Assembly (NCBI GenBank): GCA_002313255.1
Contig: DCBA01000003.1
Location: forward strand, 7,417-71,416
From: Gammaproteobacteria bacterium UBA1119
GTDB taxonomy: Bacteria > Pseudomonadota > Gammaproteobacteria > Pseudomonadales > Azotimanducaceae
Length of the DNA stretch: 64,000 nt
Direction: 5' to 3'
The notes beneath the pieces were generated by a model that was not told the DNA's origin, made no database searches, and saw nothing but the letters and a program-made list of their open reading frames with translations. Below are positions 54,038 to 63,186 of this stretch, piece by piece. The stretch's first letter is position 1. Each line of letters opens with the position of its first letter. Both the position numbers and the translations under genes were made by a program.

Positions 54038-54915
54038 GCATGGCGAACGTACTTAAACTAGGAGTTCCTTCGGGCAGTTTGCAAGAACCGACAGCGGAAC
54101 TGTTTCGGCGTGCTGGGTACGAGATTACGTTTTCCAGCCGATCGTACTACCCGACTATTAATGATCCAGAAATCGACTGCTTGCTCGTGCGCGCGCAGGA
54201 GATGGCCCGTTACGTCGAACAAGGTGTCTTGGATGCTGGGATTACTGGACACGATTGGGTGGTCGAGACAGATTCCGATGTCGAAGAAGTGTGCGAGCTC
54301 GTTTATTCGAAAGTGAGTCGTCAACCAACACGGTGGGTGCTCTGTGTACCGGAAGACTCGGCGGTCACGGCCGTCGCCGATCTGCAGGGAAAACGGATCG
54401 CGACAGAGGTGGTGAATCTCACCCGCGCGTATCTAGCAGATCATGGGGTAACCGCTGATATCGAATTTTCATGGGGAGCCACCGAAGTAAAACCCCCGCG
54501 ACTCGCGGACGCGATAGTCGAAGTCACTGAAACAGGAAGCTCTCTTCGTGCGAACAATCTACGTATCGTGGATGAAGTTCTTACCAGCACGCCGCGTTTG
54601 ATCATGAACCGTACCGCCGCGGCTGACGCGTGGAAACGCGAAAAGGTGGCCAATCTCGAACTCATGCTGAAAGCGTGTCTGGCGGCGGAAGGAAAGGTTG
54701 GTTTGATGATGAATGTTCGGCGGGCAGATCTCGAGGCGGTCGTAGGTGTGCTCCCGGCGCTTCAAACACCCACGGTTTCGGCGCTTGCCGATGAGGAATG
54801 GGTGGACGTGAATTCGATTGTTGAGGAAGCCGTTGTTCGATTGATTGTGCCTAAGCTGAAGACAGCCGGTGCACGGGGCATTGTCGAGTACGCGATCAAC
54901 AAGATTATTGACTGA
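54034..54915 (+). CDS. hisG: ATP phosphoribosyltransferase, long form
   Basis: HisG makes phosphoribosyl-ATP, the first and feedback-controlled step of histidine synthesis. At 293 residues it is the long form with a C-terminal ACT-like regulatory domain (from about residue 215, [16 protein letters not shown]). Catalytic part shows [30 protein letters not shown] and the PRPP loop [15 protein letters not shown]. No HisZ subunit is needed. The GTG start overlaps the hisI stop. Confidence 0.93.
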   Translation: MSMANVLKLGVPSGSLQEPTAELFRRAGYEITFSSRSYYPTINDPEIDCLLVRAQEMARYVEQGVLDAGITGHDWVVETDSDVEEVCELVYSKVSRQPTRWVLCVPEDSAVTAVADLQGKRIATEVVNLTRAYLADHGVTADIEFSWGATEVKPPRLADAIVEVTETGSSLRANNLRIVDEVLTSTPRLIMNRTAAADAWKREKVANLELMLKACLAAEGKVGLMMNVRRADLEAVVGVLPALQTPTVSALADEEWVDVNSIVEEAVVRLIVPKLKTAGARGIVEYAINKIID

Positions 54916-54936
54916 GAGCGAGCGCCTTTGATCCTG

Positions 54937-55737
54937 TTATTGCGGAATTTCCCCTTCCACTTGTAAGCGGTGAATGCAGCGGGGTTCATCGTCATGGTCA
55001 TGGACCGCGAAATGCATGACGCTGCGGTTATCCCACATAATGAGATCGTTCTTTGACCAAACGTGCCGAGCTTGGAATTCGGGACGGCACGAGTGATCAA
55101 AGAGGAAATCGAGTAGCGCCTGACTTTCATCGGGATTCCATCCGCAAAACTGACGCGTAAACGCTCGGCAGACGTACAAGGACCGATTTCCGGTCTGATC
55201 GTGCGTTCGCACTACCGGGTGTTGTGCTTCTGGTGCGTTCTCGATGGTTTCTTTATATGTACGTGCGAGTCCCACTGCAGAATGGATTGCCGTGAGCGTG
55301 TCGATGGTCTTTCGGACGCCGTCTGACAAGCTTTGGTACGCCAATTCCTGGTTGGCAAAGGCCGTATCCCCACCGATTTTGGGTGTTTCAAGTGCGTACA
55401 GCATGGTGAGTTTGGGCGGTGCCTCGTTGTAGGTCATGTCGGAATGCCAATGTTGATTGATGTCTCTTTTTTTTCCGACATTGATCAGTTCAATGATTTC
55501 CGGGTATTCATCGAGCCCGGCGTACGGATGCCGTACCAACTTTCCCCATCGGCGCGCGAATTCCATGTGATCTTGAGGTGTAAGCTGCTGTTCTGGAAAT
55601 ACAAGAACTTTGTGTTGGCAGAACAACTGATCGATCGCAAGCCATGTTTCGTCGTCCATGCTTCGTACGTCGAGCCCATCAACGGTAGCGCCTAAAGGCG
55701 CTGCGATCCGTTGGAGTGAGATGTCAGAAATACTCAT
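54937..55737 (-). CDS. TauD/TfdA-family Fe(II)/2-oxoglutarate dioxygenase
   Basis: A 266-residue dioxygenase. HWHSDMTYNEAPP gives the HxD pair, MWDNRSVMHFAVHDH the distal His, and PRCIHRLQVEGE the 2-oxoglutarate Arg. VLVFPEQQLTPQDHMEFARRWG is the family N-terminus. Members oxidise taurine, sulphonates, alkyl sulphates, phenoxyacids or amines; the substrate here is unknown. Its ATG overlaps the selO stop by one base (TAATG), so it is translationally coupled to selO. Confidence 0.9.
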   Translation of the reverse strand: MSISDISLQRIAAPLGATVDGLDVRSMDDETWLAIDQLFCQHKVLVFPEQQLTPQDHMEFARRWGKLVRHPYAGLDEYPEIIELINVGKKRDINQHWHSDMTYNEAPPKLTMLYALETPKIGGDTAFANQELAYQSLSDGVRKTIDTLTAIHSAVGLARTYKETIENAPEAQHPVVRTHDQTGNRSLYVCRAFTRQFCGWNPDESQALLDFLFDHSCRPEFQARHVWSKNDLIMWDNRSVMHFAVHDHDDEPRCIHRLQVEGEIPQ

Positions 55738-57314
55738 TACGAGCTACACGAAAGCATCGAACAGCCTACACGGTGGCGCGCCCACTCGGGGCGTTTGGCC
55801 GCGTATTCGTCTCGGTGGGGTTGTTCGGTATATGGGTTGCGCAACACATCGAGTAGCTCGTTGACTGCCGAGAAGTCGCCTTTTCCGGCTGCGTCGATTG
55901 CTAATTGCGCCCTGTAATTTCGGAGTACGTAGAGCGGATTGACTTGATTCATGCGATCGCGCCGTTGTTGGTCTGAGACGTCGTCTGTGGATACGCGTTG
56001 CAGATAATCGCCGAGCCATCGGGAAATTTCGTTGGTGACGGGGTCCGTCAACTCGGACTCAGTGTAAAAAGCGTCGTGTAGGCAGTTAAAACGCGCGGTT
56101 GGCGTCATCTCCTCGGTCGCTTCCGCCAGGCCCCGGTAAAAGAGCGTCATGTCCGTCTCGGCTAGGGAGAGGACGTTTTCCAACCCATCCAATAATTCCT
56201 TATCTCGCGGTCTAAACTCTAGCAATCCCAATTTGTTCGCCATCATCTGCTGGGACTCTGACTCATAAAGCGAGGCAAATTCGGACAACGCGTTTTCGAG
56301 CGGTTTGGCTTCTCCGATGAGAGGGTAAATGGCGTTGGCGAACTGCAATAAATTCCATTGCGCGATGGCTGGCTGTTGTCCAAAGCGGTAACGACGTCCC
56401 GCTGCGTCGGTGGTGTTAGGTGTCCAATTGGGGTCGTAATTTTCAAGCCATCCGTAGGGACCGTAGTCGATCGTTAACCCCAAGATCGACATGTTGTCCG
56501 TATTCATTACCCCGTGTACGAAACCGACCCGCATCCACTGCACGACCATTGTTGCCGTCAATTGGACAACGGTTCGAAACCAATCGATGTAAGTGCTTGG
56601 TTTGCCGGGTGGGCCGGACTCGGGGAAATGGGTCTTAATGGTGTAGTCAGCTAAATCTCGTAGCAGTTCGGATTCTCGCCGCGAGGCCAACAGTTCGAAA
56701 TTGCCGAACCGTAAAAAGGTGGGCGCGACTCGGCACACGATCGCGCCCGGCTCCGCTTTAGGATGCCCGTCGTAAAGGATGTCGCGGACGACTTCTTCCC
56801 CGGTTAACGTCAGAGACAATGCACGAGTTGTCGGAACCCCCAAATGATGCATGGCCTCGCTGCACAAGAATTCTCGGACAGACGAACGAAGCACGGCGAG
56901 ACCGTCAGCGGTTCTAGAGTAAGGAGTCGGTCCCGCACCCTTCAATTGCATGGCATACCGTGCGCGGTCGCTGGTCACGACATCACCAAGGTTGATGGCA
57001 CGCCCGTCGCCAAGTTGACCGGCCCAATTCCCGAATTGGTGCCCCCCGTAACACATTGAGAATGGGTCCATCCCAGGGAGGAGTTTGTTCCCGGCTAACA
57101 CTTGGAGAAAAGTGTCCGAAGTGCAGTCGGTCGCTTCGATACCGAGGAGGTTGGCGGTTTCCGGGGAAAACGCGACCATTGTTGGACTACGGACGGGCGT
57201 TGGTCGGACTCGGGAATAACATGCGCCACGAACCTCACGGACGAAGTTGTCCGGCTCCGAGTCGCCTGGTAATTCTTCGAGAAAACGGTTGTCGAATTGG
57301 AGTTGCGTCTGCAT
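55737..57314 (-). CDS. selO: Protein adenylyltransferase SelO (YdiU family)
   Basis: SelO is a pseudokinase that transfers AMP from ATP to Ser, Thr or Tyr of proteins, linked to redox defence. The 525-residue protein has YGGHQFGNWAGQLGDGRAI, QLKGAGPTPYSRTADGLAVLRSS and GVMNTDNMSILGLTIDYGP, the nucleotide-binding core. The C-terminus ends in CSMLSCSS with a plain Cys (no TGA) where eukaryotic homologues carry selenocysteine. It overlaps the upstream serine hydrolase stop (TGATG) and the downstream dioxygenase start, so it is the middle gene of a coupled trio. Confidence 0.94.
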   Translation of the reverse strand: MQTQLQFDNRFLEELPGDSEPDNFVREVRGACYSRVRPTPVRSPTMVAFSPETANLLGIEATDCTSDTFLQVLAGNKLLPGMDPFSMCYGGHQFGNWAGQLGDGRAINLGDVVTSDRARYAMQLKGAGPTPYSRTADGLAVLRSSVREFLCSEAMHHLGVPTTRALSLTLTGEEVVRDILYDGHPKAEPGAIVCRVAPTFLRFGNFELLASRRESELLRDLADYTIKTHFPESGPPGKPSTYIDWFRTVVQLTATMVVQWMRVGFVHGVMNTDNMSILGLTIDYGPYGWLENYDPNWTPNTTDAAGRRYRFGQQPAIAQWNLLQFANAIYPLIGEAKPLENALSEFASLYESESQQMMANKLGLLEFRPRDKELLDGLENVLSLAETDMTLFYRGLAEATEEMTPTARFNCLHDAFYTESELTDPVTNEISRWLGDYLQRVSTDDVSDQQRRDRMNQVNPLYVLRNYRAQLAIDAAGKGDFSAVNELLDVLRNPYTEQPHRDEYAAKRPEWARHRVGCSMLSCSS

Positions 57315-58525
57315 CAGTCGACGATGGCCGAATACACCAAGTTCTTGAGCTGACCCCGAAAATTAAAGGTATTCGACGGCATGAGCTGGGTCATAAAAAT
57401 CACGACCAAATCCTCATGGGGATCAACCCAAAAAATGGTGGATGCTGCTCCGCCCCAAAAATAGTCTCCTGCGCCAAATTGGCCGGCATCCACCGAGTCC
57501 AGGGTCGTGGCGAAACCGAGTCCAAACCCAATGCCGTCGTACGCCGTCTCCGAGAATGCGCCCAAGGCGAGACTCGATAAATCGCCACCTTCTGGCAAAT
57601 GATTCGTACGCATGAGGTCAATGGTTCGCGGTCCCAATATTCGGGTCCCATCGAGTTCGCCGCCGCGACGAAGCATTTCACAAAAACGCCAGTAATCGTA
57701 GGAAGTACCAACCAAACCACCCCCGCCAGAAAAAAATGTCTTCGGCTGGAGGTAGGCGCTCGACATCGGGTCGTCGATCAATGCGAGAGATTTGTCAGCG
57801 CGCCGGGCATAGTTTGCCGCGAATCGGGTTGTATCTTCAGCAGGGACGGTGAAGCCTGTATCCGTCATGCCTAGCGGATCAAATATTTCGGTTTGCAAAT
57901 ATTGATCGAAGGACGTGCCGGAAATCGCCTGGACAAGATAACCGCAAACGTCGGTGGAATAGGAATAAAGCCAAGCTTCACCAGGTGAATAACGTAACGG
58001 GACTCGGCCAAGCTTGTGGATGAAGCTCTCGAGCGTTTCACCCTCTTCGTTGCGCATACCGACTGCGGCATAGGCCTTTTCGATGGGGTGTTGTCCGCCA
58101 CCGTAGGTGAGCCCACCCGAGTGGCTCAGTAGATCGCGAAATGTCATAGGTCGACTCGCAGGCCGGGTTTCAAAGGGCGCCTCGTTTCCAGATACCCAGA
58201 CGGACAAATCCTTCCATTCGGGGATGACCCGGTGCACGGGATCGTTGAGTTGAAAATAGCCCTTTTCATAAAGCTGCATGAGCGCAACCGAGGTGATCGG
58301 TTTACTCATTGAGTAGATACGGAAAATTGTGTCATCGGCGACTGGAATCTGGCGCTCTCGGTCTGCGTCCCCGAGAGATTGGAAGTACGCTGGATGGCCA
58401 TGCCGCGCGACCAGGACCTGACAACCGGCGAGTTTTCCTGATGCTATGTAATTGCGGTCAAGATGATGGCTAATCTGCGCTAAGCGATCACCGTCAAACC
58501 CTGCGGCGTCCGGTTGAATATCCAT
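57314..58525 (-). CDS. Serine hydrolase, beta-lactamase class C/family VIII esterase type
   Basis: A 403-residue penicillin-binding-protein-like hydrolase. IYSMSKPITSVALMQL gives the SxxK with the nucleophile Ser. YSYSTDVCGYLV gives the YxS/N-type Tyr. A late YFWGGAASTIFW stands where beta-lactamases have KTG, and WGG is usual in family VIII esterases. No signal peptide is visible, so it is probably a cytoplasmic esterase, not a beta-lactamase. It is the first gene of the coupled serine hydrolase-selO-dioxygenase operon. Confidence 0.88.
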   Translation of the reverse strand: MDIQPDAAGFDGDRLAQISHHLDRNYIASGKLAGCQVLVARHGHPAYFQSLGDADRERQIPVADDTIFRIYSMSKPITSVALMQLYEKGYFQLNDPVHRVIPEWKDLSVWVSGNEAPFETRPASRPMTFRDLLSHSGGLTYGGGQHPIEKAYAAVGMRNEEGETLESFIHKLGRVPLRYSPGEAWLYSYSTDVCGYLVQAISGTSFDQYLQTEIFDPLGMTDTGFTVPAEDTTRFAANYARRADKSLALIDDPMSSAYLQPKTFFSGGGGLVGTSYDYWRFCEMLRRGGELDGTRILGPRTIDLMRTNHLPEGGDLSSLALGAFSETAYDGIGFGLGFATTLDSVDAGQFGAGDYFWGGAASTIFWVDPHEDLVVIFMTQLMPSNTFNFRGQLKNLVYSAIVD

Positions 58526-58770
58526 TGTGTCCTCAGATAGGTCGAGCTAATTCGTGGCTCAGTCGCTCGCTAGAATAACCAATCACACGAATTATTGGAC
58601 ATCCGTGACGTCGTCGAGAACGAACCGACATTGACGGTTGTTGCCAATGTGCCGGGTAAGGGCTCGACTCGGTCGCCATGTCTGGCAGTTAATGGTTTGC
58701 AATGATGCGAAGGCAAAGTATCTTTTTGCGGGCGGGAAAATTTGATGGCTAGAACTCTTGGAGATGTGCG

Positions 58771-59727
58771 ATGACAACAATCAACTCAGTGTTGGGACCC
58801 ATTTCGTCCGATGATCTCGGTTTCACCCTTATGCACGAACATGTCATGGTGAGCGCTCCCGCGATGTTTCGTACGTATCCCGATTTGTTTGGGCCCGAAG
58901 ATCGGGAAGCCCGTGCAATCGACACATTCAAAAAGGTAAAAGCTGAGGGCATCGATACCATTGTCGACGCCACGACATACGACCTAGGGCGGGACCCGGA
59001 ACTTTTGTGTGCAGTTGCTGAAGGATCAGGGGTCAACATCATTAATGTTACGGGCTGGTGGTTGGATGTCCCGAGGTTTCTCCGCGGTGTGTCGCCGAAT
59101 CAAATGGCACGAGAATTTATCAAAGACATCAACGAGGGGTTTCGTGGGACCGGAATTAAGGCTGGAATTTTGAAGTGTGCCGCGGACTTCGAGGGGGTTA
59201 CCGTGGACCTCGAATTGATGGCACGGGCTGCGGCTCGCGCGCAGATTGAAACCGGGATACCGTTGATGGTCCATTCGTACCCGACGGGTCAGGTGGCGAG
59301 ACGTCAGATTGAGATTTTTCGTGAGGAGGGCGTCGACCTCACACGGGTAAAAATCGATCATTCAAACGATACGACGGACATCGAATACTTAAAGTGGATC
59401 CTCGATCAAGGTTGCTACTTAGGGTTGGATCGATATCCCGGACGCCTTGTGAGTCCCGAGGCGCGTACCGCCACCATGAAGACGCTGATCGATCAAGGTT
59501 ACGGCGACAAGCTTTGCCCCTCGCACGACTGTATTTGTCTACATATTCACAAAGAACGTCCTGATGGCACCATCCCCGAGGAGCATGACTTCTTTAGGAG
59601 TAACGTCGATCAGTATCTATACATCCACCGCCACGTCATTCCTGATCTCGTTGAGATGGGGGTCAGCGAAGAGACTGTACGCAGTCTGTTCGTTGATAAC
59701 CCCCGGCGTTTTTTTGTAGGCGCGTAG
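58771..59727 (+). CDS. Phosphotriesterase-like metal hydrolase/lactonase
   Basis: A 318-residue TIM-barrel binuclear metal hydrolase. The HxH pair is in LMHEHVMVS. The carboxylated Lys is in GILKCAAD. Further ligands are MVHSYPTG and VKIDHSND, and the Asp in CPSHDC. The native activity of most relatives is lactone hydrolysis, with promiscuous phosphotriesterase activity. A 245-base divergent gap separates it from the serine hydrolase operon. It ends convergently with the LLM oxidoreductase. Confidence 0.88.
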   Translation: MTTINSVLGPISSDDLGFTLMHEHVMVSAPAMFRTYPDLFGPEDREARAIDTFKKVKAEGIDTIVDATTYDLGRDPELLCAVAEGSGVNIINVTGWWLDVPRFLRGVSPNQMAREFIKDINEGFRGTGIKAGILKCAADFEGVTVDLELMARAAARAQIETGIPLMVHSYPTGQVARRQIEIFREEGVDLTRVKIDHSNDTTDIEYLKWILDQGCYLGLDRYPGRLVSPEARTATMKTLIDQGYGDKLCPSHDCICLHIHKERPDGTIPEEHDFFRSNVDQYLYIHRHVIPDLVEMGVSEETVRSLFVDNPRRFFVGA

Positions 59728-59752
59728 AACCCGTTCGCGGAAACTTATCGTA

Positions 59753-60673
59753 TCAAGCCGCCAACAAGCTTCTAAGACATTCGTTGGTTCGAGTAAACGA
59801 AGCACGACCGTCGTCACCGGCGGGGTAAACGCTTGCAATAACTTCCGTCGCTCCTGAATCAAAAAATTCTTGTAATCGCGCTTCGACTTCGGATTCGTTT
59901 CCAACCACGGCGATTTCGCCGGCCTGGTCGATCCCTTCAGCGTCGAGTTGGCGTCGATAGTTGGGCAAGTGTCCGTAGCCTTGGAAGATCTGCACGGACC
60001 GTGCGATTGCTTGTTCGTGGTCGTCGTGTACACACACCGGTACTCCGACAATGACGCGCGGCGCGGGCCGACCGGCATCTGCCGCCGCCTTGTTGATTGT
60101 CGGGACCGTGTGATCGCGGATCGTTTTGTTTCCAACCATCCAGGTGACGGTGCCGTCGGCGACTTCGCCCGCCGCTTTAAGCATGAGAGGGGCGAGAGCT
60201 GACATCACCACAGGAAACGGGGATGCTTCCGGACACGCGAACCCGGTCGTCATCTTGTACATTTCACCGTCGAATTCGACGCGACCCTCGTCGCCTAACG
60301 CTTTAAGAATCGTCACGTACTCGCGCATGTGTCGTGCCGGACGAGAATATTCGAGACCGAGCGCCTCAATGCCGGGCGCGTGTGAAGGACCCACACCGAG
60401 TATCAAGCGACCGCCTGTCAAGGCGTTTGTGGTGGCAGCTTGTTGGGCCAACGCGTTCGGATGCCGCGGGTAGGAAGGCACGACCGCGGTCCCAAGTTCG
60501 ATGGTGTTTGTTTGAGGTCCCGCCAGCGCGATCATCGTTAAGGCATCGAAGGTACCGACTTGCGGGCACCAGTAACTCGAAAACCCTTGACTCTCCATCT
60601 GAACGATCTCGTCGACGAGGCTTGAAAGAGGTTGACCTCGCCTAACGTTTCCACCGTAAATTCCTAATTTCAT
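59753..60673 (-). CDS. LLM-class flavin-dependent oxidoreductase (F420-type)
   Basis: A luciferase-like TIM-barrel oxidoreductase of 306 residues. KLGIYGGNVRRGQPLSSLVDEI, ELGTAVVPSYPRHPNALAQQA, GGRLILGVGPSH and REYVTILKAL are typical of the branch usually annotated as F420-dependent. The ATG has a strong AAAGGAGA site. F420 use is inferred from the subfamily; FMN is possible. No F420 biosynthesis gene is present in the window. Confidence 0.86.
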   Translation of the reverse strand: MKLGIYGGNVRRGQPLSSLVDEIVQMESQGFSSYWCPQVGTFDALTMIALAGPQTNTIELGTAVVPSYPRHPNALAQQAATTNALTGGRLILGVGPSHAPGIEALGLEYSRPARHMREYVTILKALGDEGRVEFDGEMYKMTTGFACPEASPFPVVMSALAPLMLKAAGEVADGTVTWMVGNKTIRDHTVPTINKAAADAGRPAPRVIVGVPVCVHDDHEQAIARSVQIFQGYGHLPNYRRQLDAEGIDQAGEIAVVGNESEVEARLQEFFDSGATEVIASVYPAGDDGRASFTRTNECLRSLLAA

Positions 60674-60757
60674 TAATAAAAATCTCCTTTATGGATGTTC
60701 TTTATGTATTGGTCTCGTGATCGAATCTGTGTCTACTGGCCTATGCACAAGGATGAG

Positions 60758-61504
60758 TCATCGGATCCCAGCAAGACCGTCGCTAATCCCCTGGCTTGCC
60801 CAGCCACCCCACGGGAGGGTGAAAAATCTGAATCCTTTAGCGATCAGTTCACTTGGCTCAATACCGGGAGGGACAAAATACATGCCGGGGGCAACACCGA
60901 CTTTCTTGCAAGCCGATGCGATCTTATCCAACGCGGCTAGATACTTCGGGTTGGGATAGTCCAGTGCGACGTCAAGGTTTATCGAGAGATCCGAGGGGCC
61001 GACCAGGAGTACATCAATCCCAGGAACACTCAGAATCTCGTCGATGCTTTCCAGGGCCTCCGCAGTCTCGATCATGGGGATAATCAACAGTTGTTCATTC
61101 ACAATATCCATGTACTCGCGGTAACTTGTGAATTCGCCCCATTCCCCCCGTGGGCCGGCCGAACTACGCACGCCTGCAAAGGGATACTTACACCAAGCGA
61201 CCATGTTTTCGGCCTCTTCCTTGGTATTGACCATGGGGACGATGATTCCTTTAGCGCCTTGGTCTAAGGCGTAGCAGATTTGATCCTGCCTGTTTTCACC
61301 GACCCTGATAATGGGAATTGCTGTCCTGCCGCGCATCGCAGCCAACTGAGGTTGTAACGCCTTGATCTCCACCGGCGAGTGTTGGGTATCGAAAAGGAGA
61401 AAATCGAAACCTGAATTCGCTAAGAAACGCACATCGCTGGTTATCGAACCGTCCGTGCCGATGGCGGTCGCGCCGGACTTCAGCAAATCTTTGACAACAT
61501 TCAT
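60758..61504 (-). CDS. HpcH/HpaI-family aldolase
   Basis: A class II pyruvate-type aldolase of 248 residues. GFDFLLFDTQHSPVE, IPIIRVGENRQDQI with the catalytic Arg, GAKGIIVPMVNTKEEAE, PMIETAEALESIDEIL with the metal-binding Glu, and VGPSDLSINL with the metal Asp are all present. Substrates are 2-keto-3-deoxy or 4-hydroxy-2-oxo acids, as at the end of aromatic breakdown. An AGGAAGG site precedes the ATG. It is preceded on the same strand by no close partner; an acyl-CoA synthetase diverges upstream. Confidence 0.88.
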   Translation of the reverse strand: MNVVKDLLKSGATAIGTDGSITSDVRFLANSGFDFLLFDTQHSPVEIKALQPQLAAMRGRTAIPIIRVGENRQDQICYALDQGAKGIIVPMVNTKEEAENMVAWCKYPFAGVRSSAGPRGEWGEFTSYREYMDIVNEQLLIIPMIETAEALESIDEILSVPGIDVLLVGPSDLSINLDVALDYPNPKYLAALDKIASACKKVGVAPGMYFVPPGIEPSELIAKGFRFFTLPWGGWASQGISDGLAGIR

Positions 61505-61686
61505 GGTTTCGAGCCTTCCTAGAACAGACGGTTAAAGATAAGTGCGCTCATCGCTAAGTGCCAGTGAAAACGACGGCAGTCTCAAGAAAATTGATCTAAA
61601 AGGAAGGACTGAATTTCGCCGCATTGGAAGCGCGGGCCCCGAAAAAAGGAAAAATCGATGGCGAAAAATGGGAGTATCTAGGTCGG

Positions 61687-63186
61687 ATGAATAACCTATT
61701 GCAGTTGTTAACGAAGCGTACCCGCGGTGGCGAAGCCATTGCCGCACCGAATCGCGACCCTCAAACGTATGCTCTTCTGTCAGAACAGATTTTACGGGCT
61801 GGTGGTGAACTACGTTCGATTGCGATTGAGCCCAATTCGCGGGTGGCGATGGTTTTGCCTAACGGACCGCTGATGGCGTCAGCGTTCGTGAGTTTGGCCC
61901 CATGGTGTACGACGGCGCCGTTAAACCCTGCGTATAAATCCGATGAGTTCGAATTTTATCTTCAAGATCTGGAGGCGTCGGCCCTGATGGTCGAGACCGG
62001 TTCGGAATCCGGCGCGATCGAGGTCGCGCACCGTCTTGGGATTCGCGTCATCGAAATTGAAGAAGGAGAGGAGGCGGGTTCCTTTTCCGTCGGTGAGGCG
62101 AGGGATGAAGTTCCCGCTCGCGAAGAGGATGCAATCGCGCTTATTTTGCACACATCGGGGACGACGTCGCGGCCAAAAATGGTGCCGCTTTCGTTGGGTA
62201 ATCTTGCAGCGTCAGCATCCAATATCGCGGCCACGCTGCAGTTGTCCGGAGCCGATCGCTGCCTAAACGTGATGCCGCTTTTTCACATACATGGGTTGAT
62301 GGCGCCGGTATTGGCGTCTCTGATCTCGGGCGCGAGCGTTTACTGTACGCCGGGCTTCGATGCGTTACGTTTTTTCGCTTGGTTGGACGATGCCCGGCCG
62401 AGTTGGTATAGCGCAGTGCCGACGATGCATCAGGGCATCTTGTCGAGAGCGCCCCGTAATCCAGAGGTTATTGAGCGGTCTTCGTTACGGTTTGTCCGTT
62501 CGTCGTCGGCCTCATTGCCGCCGCAGGTCATGGCGGCACTCGAGGTTGCGTTTTCTGCTCCTGTTGTTGAAGCGTATGCCATGACCGAGGCTGCACACCA
62601 AATGTGCTCGAATCCGCTGCCACCTGATACCCGGAAGCCTGGTTGTGTGGGACCAGCGGCCGGCCCAGAAGTTGCGATCATGAACGAGGATGGCGTTGCG
62701 CTTGCGACGGATGACGTTGGTGAAATTGTGATTCGAGGCAAGAACGTGACTTCGGGCTACATCAACAATCCGGAGGCGAATGCAGGCGCTTTTCATGAAG
62801 GTGGTTGGTTCCGCACCGGCGATCAGGGGCTGCTAGATGCCGATGGTTACGTCAGAGTCACCGGTCGACTCAAGGAGATCATCAACCGAGGTGGTGAGAA
62901 AATCGCGCCGCTCGAAGTCGATGAAGTCATTCTTGATCATGATGCGGTGACTCAAGTCTGCACTTTTGCGATTCCACACAACAAGCTAGGCGAGGAGGTA
63001 GGTGCTGCCGTTGTTCTGAAGGAGGGTAGCGAGGTTACCGAAAACGAGCTTCGAACGTTTATTGCACAAAGGCTTGCCGATTTTAAAGTGCCTCGGCGGG
63101 TCCTGTTCGTCGGGGAAATTCCAAAAGGACCGACCGGAAAGATCCAGCGCATTGGACTTGCAAAAGCGCTCGGACTCGCGCCGTGA
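61687..63186 (+). CDS. Acyl-CoA synthetase (AMP-forming; Pcs60/AAE3-like)
   Basis: An ANL-superfamily ligase of 499 residues that activates a carboxylic acid with ATP and CoA. The P-loop is LHTSGTTSRPKMVPLS, the variant with SRPKMV seen in the oxalate-CoA ligase branch. The motif AYAMTEAAHQM follows, then GWFRTGDQGLLDADGYVRVTGRLKEIINRGGEKIAP and the C-terminal PTGKIQR with the adenylation Lys. The start at 61687 (MNNLL) is chosen over an upstream TTG. The GTG of the next gene overlaps its stop, so the two are coupled. Confidence 0.88.
   Translation: MNNLLQLLTKRTRGGEAIAAPNRDPQTYALLSEQILRAGGELRSIAIEPNSRVAMVLPNGPLMASAFVSLAPWCTTAPLNPAYKSDEFEFYLQDLEASALMVETGSESGAIEVAHRLGIRVIEIEEGEEAGSFSVGEARDEVPAREEDAIALILHTSGTTSRPKMVPLSLGNLAASASNIAATLQLSGADRCLNVMPLFHIHGLMAPVLASLISGASVYCTPGFDALRFFAWLDDARPSWYSAVPTMHQGILSRAPRNPEVIERSSLRFVRSSSASLPPQVMAALEVAFSAPVVEAYAMTEAAHQMCSNPLPPDTRKPGCVGPAAGPEVAIMNEDGVALATDDVGEIVIRGKNVTSGYINNPEANAGAFHEGGWFRTGDQGLLDADGYVRVTGRLKEIINRGGEKIAPLEVDEVILDHDAVTQVCTFAIPHNKLGEEVGAAVVLKEGSEVTENELRTFIAQRLADFKVPRRVLFVGEIPKGPTGKIQRIGLAKALGLAP

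Noticed and set aside
55737-55770. SelO as a selenoprotein
   Set aside because: The C-terminal codons are ordinary Cys and Ser codons ending in TAA; there is no internal TGA.
57314-58525. Class C beta-lactamase giving antibiotic resistance
   Set aside because: No signal peptide, and WGG replaces the KTG motif; a family VIII esterase fits better.
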